Positions 1 to 4,982 of a DNA stretch of 7,201 nt are shown here, in pieces (the stretch's first letter is position 1; each line of letters begins with the position of its first letter). The DNA is taken from contig JAHEMB010000165.1 of NCBI GenBank assembly GCA_024643915.1, forward strand, positions 1 to 7,201. Direction: 5' to 3'. The position numbers were made by a program, and so were the translations under genes. The notes below the pieces were generated by a model. That model was not told the origin of the DNA and made no database searches. It worked only from the letters and a program-made list of their open reading frames with translations. The stretch comes from Rhodothermaceae bacterium (lineage in GTDB: Bacteria; Bacteroidota; Rhodothermia; Rhodothermales; JAHEMB01).

Positions 1-116
1 AACAAGATGAACATCAGCCAGTGCACGAGCGCCATCGTATAATCGATCTGGGCGCCGTGGACCGAGACATCTACGGGCATGCCCATATGAGCGCTGAAAT
101 CGAGGAATTCGAGCAT
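1..116 (-). CDS. coxB: Cytochrome c oxidase subunit II, N-terminus (partial, cut by window edge)
   Basis: Only the first 38 codons are visible. The ATG at 116 is the only ATG between the in-frame stop at 141-143 and a Met eleven codons later. The start MLEFLDFSAHMGMPVDVSVH is followed by HGAQIDYTMALVHWLMFILF, which has the look of the short exported segment before the first membrane helix of oxidase subunit II, and a hydrophobic helix is just beginning at the window edge. Subunit II binds the CuA centre and receives electrons from cytochrome c or a cupredoxin; that domain lies outside the window. No Shine-Dalgarno is seen before the ATG. The main support is position: it follows coxA, coxC and coxD on the same strand, and no other coxB is visible. 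It could be another membrane subunit. Confidence 0.6.
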   Translation of the reverse strand, partial: MLEFLDFSAHMGMPVDVSVHGAQIDYTMALVHWLMFIL

Positions 117-151
117 GGCGGTGAGGGCGATATTGCGTGATTAGGTGCTGG

Positions 152-207
152 AGCTCGTGTTCGTGCTTTACGCTTTTGGGGAGAACAGTCGAAACGTGAC
201 ACGTTTC
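152..207. repeat. Inverted repeat and weak period-7 repeat in the gap before coxB
   Basis: A perfect 8-bp inverted repeat, GAAACGTG at 191-198 and CACGTTTC at 200-207, is separated by one base; in RNA it would form a 7-bp stem with a 3-base loop. It starts five bases after the stop codon of the CxxCF gene. To its left are three loosely heptameric units (GTTCGTG, CTTTACG, CTTTTGG at 159-179), and GTTTCGA and GTTCTCC can be read on the opposite strand at 189-195 and 180-186. This is the weakest member of the repeat group described for 512-602. No T-run follows, so it is not a typical intrinsic terminator. Confidence 0.45.
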
Positions 208-211
208 TCCT

Positions 212-511
212 TTAGTAGCCCGGCTCGTTGTCGGCGTCTTCCTCCCGCACCACCATCTCCCCGAACTCGTTGATGGCGAAATGGCCCGGCTCGAACATCT
301 TCATCCGCCGGTTCATGTGGACGAAGAAGAGCGAAATGCCTCCCAGCATCAGGCCCGTCATCGTGATGAGCGAGAGCATGGCGAGGCTAATGCCCTGCGT
401 CACCGGCGTCTCCGCCGCCACGCCGAAGCACCGTTCGCACGCCGACGCCACCCGGGGCGCCAGCAGGAGCGCCGCGCCGAGCACAGCGGTGATTCTCAAG
501 ATCGTTTTCAT
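212..511 (-). CDS. Small exported single-helix membrane protein with CxxCF motif, oxidase-associated
   Basis: 99 residues. A signal peptide (residues 1-24, ending RVASA) precedes CERCFG, then a membrane helix at about residues 38-65, then the positive HMNRRMK and an acidic C-terminal tail. After cleavage the protein would sit N-out with its two cysteines at the periplasmic membrane face and its tail in the cytoplasm; the positive-inside pattern agrees. The signal ends directly at Cys25, so lipidation is possible, though VASAC is a poor lipobox. GGGGAG lies a few bases upstream of the ATG and supports this start. I recall small proteins with a Cys-x-x-Cys-Phe-Gly motif next to oxidase genes in other phyla but cannot name a Pfam family. 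A role in CuA or haem-copper assembly is inference from the cysteines and from its place just before coxB. Confidence 0.75.
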   Translation of the reverse strand: MKTILRITAVLGAALLLAPRVASACERCFGVAAETPVTQGISLAMLSLITMTGLMLGGISLFFVHMNRRMKMFEPGHFAINEFGEMVVREEDADNEPGY

Positions 512-526
512 AGCTCCCCTATCGTG

Positions 527-598
527 GTTTCCCGTTTCCCATTCTCAGTTTCCGGTTCTTCGTGCGCAACTGTAAACCGAAAACCGACAACCGTCAAC
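527..598. repeat. Paired inverted arrays of degenerate heptamers (five plus five)
   Basis: The plus strand holds five consecutive 7-base units at 527-561, including GTTTCCC twice, then ATTCTCA, then GTTTCCG. After a two-base spacer (562-563) five more units follow at 564-598 that read in the same sense on the minus strand, including GTTGACG, GTTGTCG and GTTTTCG. Both arms fit GTTNNCN with one A at the first position. As complementary arms they could fold into an imperfect hairpin of about 70 bases. The array fills almost the whole gap between the two-helix gene and the CxxCF gene inside the oxidase operon. The 7-base period is seen directly; any role in mRNA stability or processing is inference. 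Heptameric STRR repeats of filamentous cyanobacteria are a known analogue in unit length only. Confidence 0.75.
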
Positions 599-602
599 CC
601 CC

Positions 603-797
603 TCATAAATACCGCACGTCCTTCAGTTTCTGCAAGAACTTGACGCCGTAAATCACCAGCCCGATCCCGGCGATGAACGAGACAACGCCCATGACGAGGT
701 ACCCGGTGCCGCCGACGAGCACGCACCACACGCCGAAGCCGAAGAGCGTCAGCGCCGCGACGGCGATAAAGAAGATGTGAAAGGCTTTAAGCGACAA
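603..797 (-). CDS. Small two-helix membrane protein of the oxidase operon
   Basis: 64 residues when started at the TTG at 797 (MSLKAFHIFFIA). There are two membrane helices at about residues 4-23 and 28-50, joined by a short Gly-rich turn, and a basic C-terminus (KFLQKLKD). An in-frame ATG lies 24 bases upstream at 821, but GGGAGG sits exactly six bases before the TTG, which is the better ribosome site of the two. The gene overlaps the end of coxD by 11 bases (35 if the ATG is used), so translation is probably coupled. I do not recognise a family. Its size, topology and place between coxD and the CxxCF gene suggest an extra small oxidase subunit or an assembly protein; this is inference from context. 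Confidence 0.75.
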   Translation of the reverse strand: MSLKAFHIFFIAVAALTLFGFGVWCVLVGGTGYLVMGVVSFIAGIGLVIYGVKFLQKLKDVRYL

Positions 798-1200
798 ATC
801 GGCCCTCCCACTCGGGTTCAAAAAGCTCGACGTCCAAAATGCGCGGCACTGCCTCGGCGTCCGGGTTGCCGTCCTGGTCGTAGTAGGCGGCGATGAAGAT
901 GATGAACATCGCCGCGAGGAAAGCCGCCGTCAGCCCGAGCGTCCAGTAGATCACCTTCTTTTCCGAGACGAGGTGCATGAAGTACGCCGCCACCAGCCCT
1001 GCCTTTACTGAGGCGATGATAAGGGCCACAATGACGGCCGCCACGATGGGCAGGTTCAGGTAGGCCACGGCCACCGTCACCACCGTCAGCACCGCCAGGG
1101 CGCCGAAGACGATGAGGTACACCCTGACGTGCTTCTTGATCTCCTCGGCGTGCGCCGCATCCACGTGCACGGCGGGATCGGTGAGGGCTGCTTCGTTCAT
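787..1200 (-). CDS. coxD: Cytochrome c oxidase subunit IV (COX4_pro/CyoD-like)
   Basis: 137 residues with a hydrophilic N-terminus and three membrane helices at about 26-47, 51-76 and 82-106, followed by an acidic tail. The helices match the bacterial subunit IV family, with a Leu-Thr-Val-Val-Thr-Val stretch in helix 1 and VKAGLVAAYFMHL at the end of helix 2. In this family the subunit has no metal site and helps stabilise or assemble subunit I. The reading frame stays open far upstream, but that part is a shadow of coxC on the same strand; the start MNEAALTDPAVHVD at 1200 is the one that fits the family and follows the coxC stop by 56 bases. No Shine-Dalgarno is visible: a heptamer repeat occupies that place. 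Confidence 0.88.
   Translation of the reverse strand: MNEAALTDPAVHVDAAHAEEIKKHVRVYLIVFGALAVLTVVTVAVAYLNLPIVAAVIVALIIASVKAGLVAAYFMHLVSEKKVIYWTLGLTAAFLAAMFIIFIAAYYDQDGNPDAEAVPRILDVELFEPEWEGRFVA
804..809 (-). promoter_or_regulatory. Shine-Dalgarno GGGAGG deciding a TTG start inside the coxD 3' end
   Basis: GGGAGG on the minus strand lies six bases before the TTG at 797. The alternative ATG at 821 lies upstream of this site and so could not use it. The site is inside the coxD coding sequence, an arrangement typical of translational coupling. Confidence 0.6.
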
Positions 1201-1203
1201 CGC

Positions 1204-1243
1204 GTTGTGGGTTGACAGTTGTCGGTTGACGTGTTCGCGCAAC
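1204..1243. repeat. Degenerate heptamer array directly upstream of coxD
   Basis: Five 7-base units run at 1204-1238, including GTTGTGG, GTTGACA, GTTGTCG and GTTGACG. They are followed by GCGCAAC (1237-1243), which reads GTTGCGC on the other strand and is identical to a unit at 564-570. The array fits GTTGNCN, a narrow form of the consensus at 527-598, and shares its centre (TTCG then CGCAAC). It fills the coxC-coxD gap and ends three bases from the coxD ATG. As transcribed it is a CAAC-rich, probably unstructured ribosome-landing region with one short arm. Confidence 0.65.
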
Positions 1244-1256
1244 AACGGACTACGCG

Positions 1257-1874
1257 CTAAAGCAAGTAGATCGTCGGGAAGAGGAAGATCCAAACGAGAT
1301 CGACGAAGTGCCAATACAGGCCGGCGACCTCGATCCGGTTGGTGAACTGCTGCGGGTTGGTCTTCCACATCTTCGCCCCCGGCCCAAGGAAGTACGCGTT
1401 GACGATGATGCCGCCGATGACGTGGAGGGCGTGCAGCCCCGTCATGGTGAAGTAGATCGCCAGGAAGTTGCTCTCGGACGGAAACAAGCCGTGCTCGAAC
1501 TTGCTGCCGTACTCGAACGCTTTGATGATGAGGAAGACGAACCCGAACGCCACCGTGGCCCCCATATAGAGCCGGTACCGGTCGAACCGCTTCATCATGA
1601 GCGACGCCCAAGACATCACCATGGTAACGCTGGAGGCGATGAGGACCATCGTGTTGAGCGTGGCCAGGGGCACGTTGAGGATGTCGTGCGCCCGCACGTA
1701 CATCTCTCCCCCCAGCTCGCCCGGCCACACCGGCGCGCCGATGCGGAGGAAGATGTAGGACGAGAACAGCCCGCCGAAAAGCATCACCTCGGAGGCGAGG
1801 AAAAACCACACGCCCAGCTTGGCATTGTAGACCCCGGTATCGGGCCGTGCGGTGGTGGTGTAGGGGATTTGCAT
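1257..1874 (-). CDS. coxC: Cytochrome c oxidase subunit III
   Basis: 205 residues, the short form with five membrane helices that lacks the first two helices of longer subunits. Recognisable family marks are FFLASEVMLFGG (with the conserved Glu29), the FEYGSKFEHGL loop, FTMTGLHALHVIGG, and the C-terminal YWHFVDLVWIFLFPTIYLL. Subunit III carries no metal but supports proton uptake and prevents suicide inactivation of the catalytic subunit. The start MQIPYTTTARPDTG at 1874 has the normal distance to the first helix; only a weak CGAAG lies upstream. It follows coxA after a 159-base gap that contains an octamer repeat pair. Confidence 0.93.
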   Translation of the reverse strand: MQIPYTTTARPDTGVYNAKLGVWFFLASEVMLFGGLFSSYIFLRIGAPVWPGELGGEMYVRAHDILNVPLATLNTMVLIASSVTMVMSWASLMMKRFDRYRLYMGATVAFGFVFLIIKAFEYGSKFEHGLFPSESNFLAIYFTMTGLHALHVIGGIIVNAYFLGPGAKMWKTNPQQFTNRIEVAGLYWHFVDLVWIFLFPTIYLL

Positions 1875-1937
1875 TGCTTCGGGTTTGGGCTTAGATCAGG
1901 TCCGGTTCGTCGTCTTCGTTGTTGCCGTCTGCGTCTT

Positions 1938-2024
1938 GAATCGAAGAATCGAGGAGCCGAAGAATCGAAGAGCGCCTTCCTCCAAACTACGCTTCGATTC
2001 CTCGTTTCTTCGGTTCCTCGTCTC
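1938..2024. repeat. Paired inverted arrays of degenerate octamers between coxA and coxC
   Basis: Four consecutive 8-base units at 1938-1969 (GAATCGAA twice, with GAATCGAG and GAGCCGAA between them) fit GARYCGAR. At 1993-2024 four further units (TTCGATTC, CTCGTTTC and two relatives) are their approximate reverse complements. The 23-base middle is not part of the repeat. The transcript of either strand could fold into an imperfect stem of about 30 bp. The layout copies that of the 7-base arrays at 527-598, but with period 8 and a different unit, so it is not a plain copy. No U-run follows on the operon strand, so it is not a standard terminator. Confidence 0.7.
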
Positions 2025-2033
2025 AACCAGCCC

Positions 2034-3830
2034 TCAAGCGCCCTCCGCTACAAGCTGTTTCGGCGGGACGTGCTGGGGCAGGTCATGGTCCTCGGCCTCG
2101 GGGCTGCTGTATTCGTACGGGCCTCGGTAGACACGGGGCAGGGTGACGAAATTCCCATGCCCCACGGGCGGCGAGGGCGCGGCGGCCCATTCGATGGTGG
2201 TGGCGTCCCAGGCATTGTCCTTCGCCTCCTTCCCCTTCTTGAGAGAGATTAGGAGGTTGATGATGAAGGGAATCTGCGCGAGGGCGAGGAGCCAGGCGCT
2301 GATCGACATCACCTCGTTGAGCCAGAGGACGCCCTGCGCGTGCTCGTATATCTGCCCGCCGTCGTACAGCCGGCGCGAGACGCCCGCCATCCCCTGGATG
2401 AACATCGGGAAGAAGATGCCATTCATGAAGATGAGGGTGCCCCAGAAATGGATCTTTCCGAGCATGTCGTTCATCATTCGCCCCGTCATCTTGGGGAACC
2501 AGTAATAGATGCCGCCGAAGAGCGCGAGGATGGTGCCGGGCGCCACCACGTAGTGGAAGTGGCCGATGACGTAATACGTGTCGTGCAGGTGCACATCAGG
2601 CGGCGCCAAGCCGAGGGGCAGCCCCGTCAGCCCGCCGATGCCGAACATCGGGAGGAAGCCGAGAGCAAACAGCATGGGCGTGGTGAACCGGATGGAGCCG
2701 CCCCAGAGGGAGATGAAGAGCGCCGAGAGGATAATGACGGACGGGATCGAGATGATCATCGTCGTCACCTGGAAGAACGCGCTCAGGTTGGTGCCCATCC
2801 CCGTGATGAACATGTGGTGCGCCCACACGATGAACGACATAAAGCCGAGAAAGAGGAGCGAGTAGACCATCAGGCGGTAGCCCCAGAGCGGCTTCCGTGT
2901 GTTGTTGGCGATGATCTCCGCCACGATACCCATCGCGGGCAATATCAGCACGTACACCTCCGGGTGCGCCAGGAACCAGAACAGGTGCTGCCAGAGGATC
3001 GGGCTGCCGCCGCCCGCGATGTCAAGGGGCTCCCCACTCACCACCAGTCCGCTCGGCATGAAGAAGCTCGTGTCCGCCAGGCGGTCCATGATCTGCAACA
3101 CCGCCGCAGCTTCGAGGGGCGGGAAGGCGAGCAGCAGCAGGAGCGCCGTCACGAACTGCACCCACACGAAGAACGGTAGGCGGAAAAACGTCAGGCCGTC
3201 CGCGCGGAGCTGGATGATGGTAACGAGGAAGTTGAGCGCACCGAGCAAGGACGAGGTTATCAAAAACACCATGCCGAAGAGCCAGATCGTCTGCCCCATC
3301 GTCTCGATGTTCGCCAGGGGCGGGTAGCTGGTCCAGCCCGCCTTGGCCGCGCCTGCCGGCACGAAGAAGCTGCTCAGCATTACCACGCCGCCCAGGAAGA
3401 AGAACCAGTAGCTCGCCATGTTGAGCTTCGGGAACGCCATGTCCGGCGCACCGATCTGGAGCGGGACGACGTAGTTGCCGAAGGCGCCCACGGCGAGCGG
3501 CACGATGCCCAGAAACACCATGATGGTGCCGTGCATCGCGCCGAGCTGGTTGTAAAACTCGGGCAGCATCGTCCCCCCCGGCATCCGTTCGTCGCCGAAG
3601 AGCTGGCCGATGAGCGGCAGGGGCTCGCCTGGATAGGCCAGCTGCCAGCGCATCAGCATCACCAGGCAGAAGCCGAAGAACAGGAAGGCCAGGGAGGTCA
3701 GGCCGTACTGGATGCCGATGACCTTGTGGTCGGTCGAGAAGACGTATTTGCGCCAGAACGATTGCTCGTGGTGGTCGTCGTGGACCTCGTGCGCCACCTC
3801 GTGGGTCGTTCCGCTGGCTTCGTGTGCCAT
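2034..3830 (-). CDS. coxA: Cytochrome c oxidase subunit I (aa3-type, haem-copper)
   Basis: 598 residues from the ATG at 3830; a GTG at 3875 would add 15 residues of doubtful value. It is the catalytic subunit, reducing O2 to water at haem a3-CuB and pumping protons. Visible ligands are H100 (MHGTIMVF) and H426 for haem a, H424 for haem a3 (HFHYV), and H289, H338 and H339 for CuB, with Tyr293 of HPEVY for the His-Tyr crosslink. Glu291 and the D-channel residues N119, D130 and N137 are present, so it resembles A1-type oxidases. The K-channel is odd: 28 residues after H339, where Lys is expected, stands Ile367; the Thr position is Ser364 and the Ser position Ala304. GHPE is AHPE here. The N-terminus is His-rich and acidic, and a soluble C-terminal tail of about 65 residues follows the last helix. 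No Shine-Dalgarno is seen. Confidence 0.97.
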   Translation of the reverse strand: MAHEASGTTHEVAHEVHDDHHEQSFWRKYVFSTDHKVIGIQYGLTSLAFLFFGFCLVMLMRWQLAYPGEPLPLIGQLFGDERMPGGTMLPEFYNQLGAMHGTIMVFLGIVPLAVGAFGNYVVPLQIGAPDMAFPKLNMASYWFFFLGGVVMLSSFFVPAGAAKAGWTSYPPLANIETMGQTIWLFGMVFLITSSLLGALNFLVTIIQLRADGLTFFRLPFFVWVQFVTALLLLLAFPPLEAAAVLQIMDRLADTSFFMPSGLVVSGEPLDIAGGGSPILWQHLFWFLAHPEVYVLILPAMGIVAEIIANNTRKPLWGYRLMVYSLLFLGFMSFIVWAHHMFITGMGTNLSAFFQVTTMIISIPSVIILSALFISLWGGSIRFTTPMLFALGFLPMFGIGGLTGLPLGLAPPDVHLHDTYYVIGHFHYVVAPGTILALFGGIYYWFPKMTGRMMNDMLGKIHFWGTLIFMNGIFFPMFIQGMAGVSRRLYDGGQIYEHAQGVLWLNEVMSISAWLLALAQIPFIINLLISLKKGKEAKDNAWDATTIEWAAAPSPPVGHGNFVTLPRVYRGPYEYSSPEAEDHDLPQHVPPKQLVAEGA

Positions 3831-3844
3831 GTTGGCTTGGCTTG

Positions 3845-3859
3845 CGCTAAAAGTTAGCG
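3845..3859 (-). promoter_or_regulatory. Short hairpin just upstream of the coxA start
   Basis: CGCTAA (3845-3850) and TTAGCG (3854-3859) form a perfect 6-bp inverted repeat with a three-base loop, ending 15 bases before the coxA ATG. It lies where a ribosome would load and no Shine-Dalgarno is present, so it may influence coxA translation; this is inference from position. Confidence 0.35.
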
Positions 3860-3973
3860 TGGCGAAGCGCCCCACCGCTCATCCTGACGCCGATGAGGGG
3901 CCTCGCCACGCGCTGTCTATGGTGCTTGCACTTGAACTGCTACCGTCACGCCGGATCGGGTCTGGCTTCTATA

Positions 3974-4003
3974 TTCCAGGGAGTGCTTCTGGCATCCCTG
4001 GAA
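3974..4003 (-). other. Strong intercistronic hairpin between the cupredoxin gene and coxA
   Basis: TTCCAGGGA at 3974-3982 pairs perfectly with TCCCTGGAA at 3995-4003, and TGC at 3984-3986 pairs with GCA at 3992-3994. The result is a 12-bp stem with one bulged base and a five-base loop, formed equally well by either strand. No U-run follows on the operon strand, so it is not a canonical terminator. It stands alone in the 201-base gap and could be an RNA-processing or stability element that sets different levels for the lipoprotein and the oxidase, or a dispersed palindromic element; the sequence does not decide. Confidence 0.65.
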
Positions 4004-4031
4004 CTCTGAGTGTGGCGCTTGCCCGAAGGGC

Positions 4032-4811
4032 TCAACTGGCGCCGCCGTAGGAGAAGTCCGCCGTGGCCGCTTCGCCGTCGCCGACGGTGACGGTGGTCGT
4101 CTGGGTGCCGTACTCCTCGTGCCACGCCTCGATGGTGTAGGTGCCGGCGGGCAGCCCTTCAATCTGGAAGGTGCCGTCGTCGCCCGTGGTGGCGAAGTAG
4201 GGATGGTCGAAGACGCCGGCCCAGGCTTCCATCCACGGGTGCACGTCGCACTTGATGCGGACCGGCACCTCGGCCTCGCGGAACTCGCGCGTGCGCTCGT
4301 CGCCCTGGTTGGGCATGCCGAAGTTGAACGGACGGTTCGTCTCTGGGAGAGCGTGGATGTTGTGCAGGAGCGGGTCGCTATTGAGAATCTGGATGGGCTG
4401 CCCGGCCTGCACGCCGAAGACGTGCGGCGTGTACTGGCACCCTTCCTGGTCGAGCACCACCGGCTCGGACGACGGAGCAAAATCCTGCTGGGGCAGGCCG
4501 TCTTTCACGTAGACGAGCACCCATTTGAGCGTGCCGCCGTCGTTCACCACCACCTTTTGCGCCATTACCGGCCCATCGTGAAGGGCGGCGCACTCACGCT
4601 CCAGGTTGAGCGCCGGCATCTGCGGAGCCGTGCCGGTGAAGCTGACCGTGCCCGTGACGGAGGCCGTGCCGAGCGGGGCGCTGGGCGCCATCTCGCCGCC
4701 TGTGGTTTCCGTTCCTTCACCGCCGTCGTCCGCCTCTTCTCCCCCGCCACATCCCACGGTTAAGAGTGAAAATGAGAGCACTGACAGAACCGCGAGTTGT
4801 TTGAATCGCAT
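4032..4811 (-). CDS. Lipoprotein with cupredoxin and carboxypeptidase-regulatory-like domains
   Basis: 259 residues. The signal peptide ends in LLTVGC (lipidated Cys21), followed by an acidic Gly-rich linker (22-45). Residues 50-205 form a cupredoxin-like fold ending in KCDVHPWM; C188, H191 and M194, with H150 of LLHNIHA, are the likely type 1 copper ligands. C74 and C125 may form a disulfide. Residues 205-255 (DDGTFQIEGLPAGTYTIEAW) are a carboxypeptidase regulatory-like beta-sandwich. GAGGT five bases before the ATG supports the start. The protein should be anchored at the periplasmic face. As first gene of the oxidase operon it may donate electrons to CuA or deliver copper; both are inference. 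Relatives are usually annotated only as carboxypeptidase regulatory-like or plastocyanin-like proteins. Confidence 0.88.
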   Translation of the reverse strand: MRFKQLAVLSVLSFSLLTVGCGGGEEADDGGEGTETTGGEMAPSAPLGTASVTGTVSFTGTAPQMPALNLERECAALHDGPVMAQKVVVNDGGTLKWVLVYVKDGLPQQDFAPSSEPVVLDQEGCQYTPHVFGVQAGQPIQILNSDPLLHNIHALPETNRPFNFGMPNQGDERTREFREAEVPVRIKCDVHPWMEAWAGVFDHPYFATTGDDGTFQIEGLPAGTYTIEAWHEEYGTQTTTVTVGDGEAATADFSYGGAS

Positions 4812-4821
4812 GTTGCACCTC

Positions 4822-4869
4822 GTTAAGTCCAAATGACAGGGTATCCAAAAGATGGCATATCCGAAAGAC
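4822..4869 (-). repeat. Three tandem imperfect 16-base repeats ahead of the lipoprotein ribosome site
   Basis: Three 16-base units abut at 4854-4869, 4838-4853 and 4822-4837 (minus-strand order). On the plus strand each contains a TCC-A/G-AA-A/T-GA core: TCCGAAAGAC, TCCAAAAGAT and TCCAAATGAC. The last unit is directly followed by the GAGGT ribosome site. Being downstream of the likely transcription start, they would appear in the mRNA as evenly spaced TTYGGA motifs. They may bind a repeat-reading protein on DNA or RNA, or be a remnant of local duplication; which is not known. Confidence 0.65.
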
Positions 4870-4877
4870 GGGTCGAT

Positions 4878-4982
4878 GCCCCCTCGGCACGGGCCGCAGG
4901 GCTTCAAAGAAACGTCTCTTCGCTCGTCAGGGCTCACTCGGCAATCCGAGGACAACAGCACCGGCCGGGACCTTTCTCGGCC
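4878..4982 (-). ncRNA. Candidate structured 5' leader of the oxidase operon (four hairpins)
   Basis: Reading the minus strand, four stems follow one another. H1 (4963-4982) is an 8-position stem with one A-C mismatch and loop AAGG. H2 (4937-4950) has a perfect CUCGG/CCGAG stem with loop AUUG. H3 (4905-4922) is a 7-bp stem with G-U pairs around ACGU. H4 (4878-4902) pairs GCCCU with GGGGC and, inside it, CGGC with GCCG around CCGU. Only two bases separate H3 from H4. This dense pairing in a leader before a copper protein and an oxidase suggests a regulatory RNA, but I could not match it to a known riboswitch class and the pairings were found by eye in GC-rich sequence. Confidence 0.4.

Noticed and set aside
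71..208. Short GTG-initiated open frame behind AGGAGA on the minus strand
   Set aside because: About 40 codons, overlaps the coxB start in another frame, and the AGGAGA is part of the inverted repeat; no protein-like composition.
787..1809. Long minus-strand open frame of 340 codons
   Set aside because: Only its C-terminal 137 codons (coxD) are real; the rest runs in another frame through coxC and has Arg/His/Pro-rich shadow composition.
1308..2252. Long plus-strand open frame antisense to coxC and coxA
   Set aside because: Low-complexity Arg/His/Asp-rich shadow of well-conserved genes on the other strand; it also crosses the repeat-filled gap.
3831..3875. GTG start for coxA adding 15 residues
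   Set aside because: The extra residues contain the CGCTAA/TTAGCG hairpin and have no family match; the ATG at 3830 gives the usual N-terminus.
4895..4932. Hammerhead ribozyme core (CUGACGAG followed by GAA on the minus strand)
   Set aside because: CUGANGA is present, but the A15.1-U16.1 pair is missing (GAAG instead of GAAA) and the intervening stem does not begin at the right position; no matching stem I was found.
4812..4961. N-terminal extension of the cupredoxin lipoprotein to 4961
   Set aside because: It would bury the clear signal peptide and lipobox; the ATG at 4811 has a good ribosome site, and the extension is the leader with hairpins and 16-base repeats.
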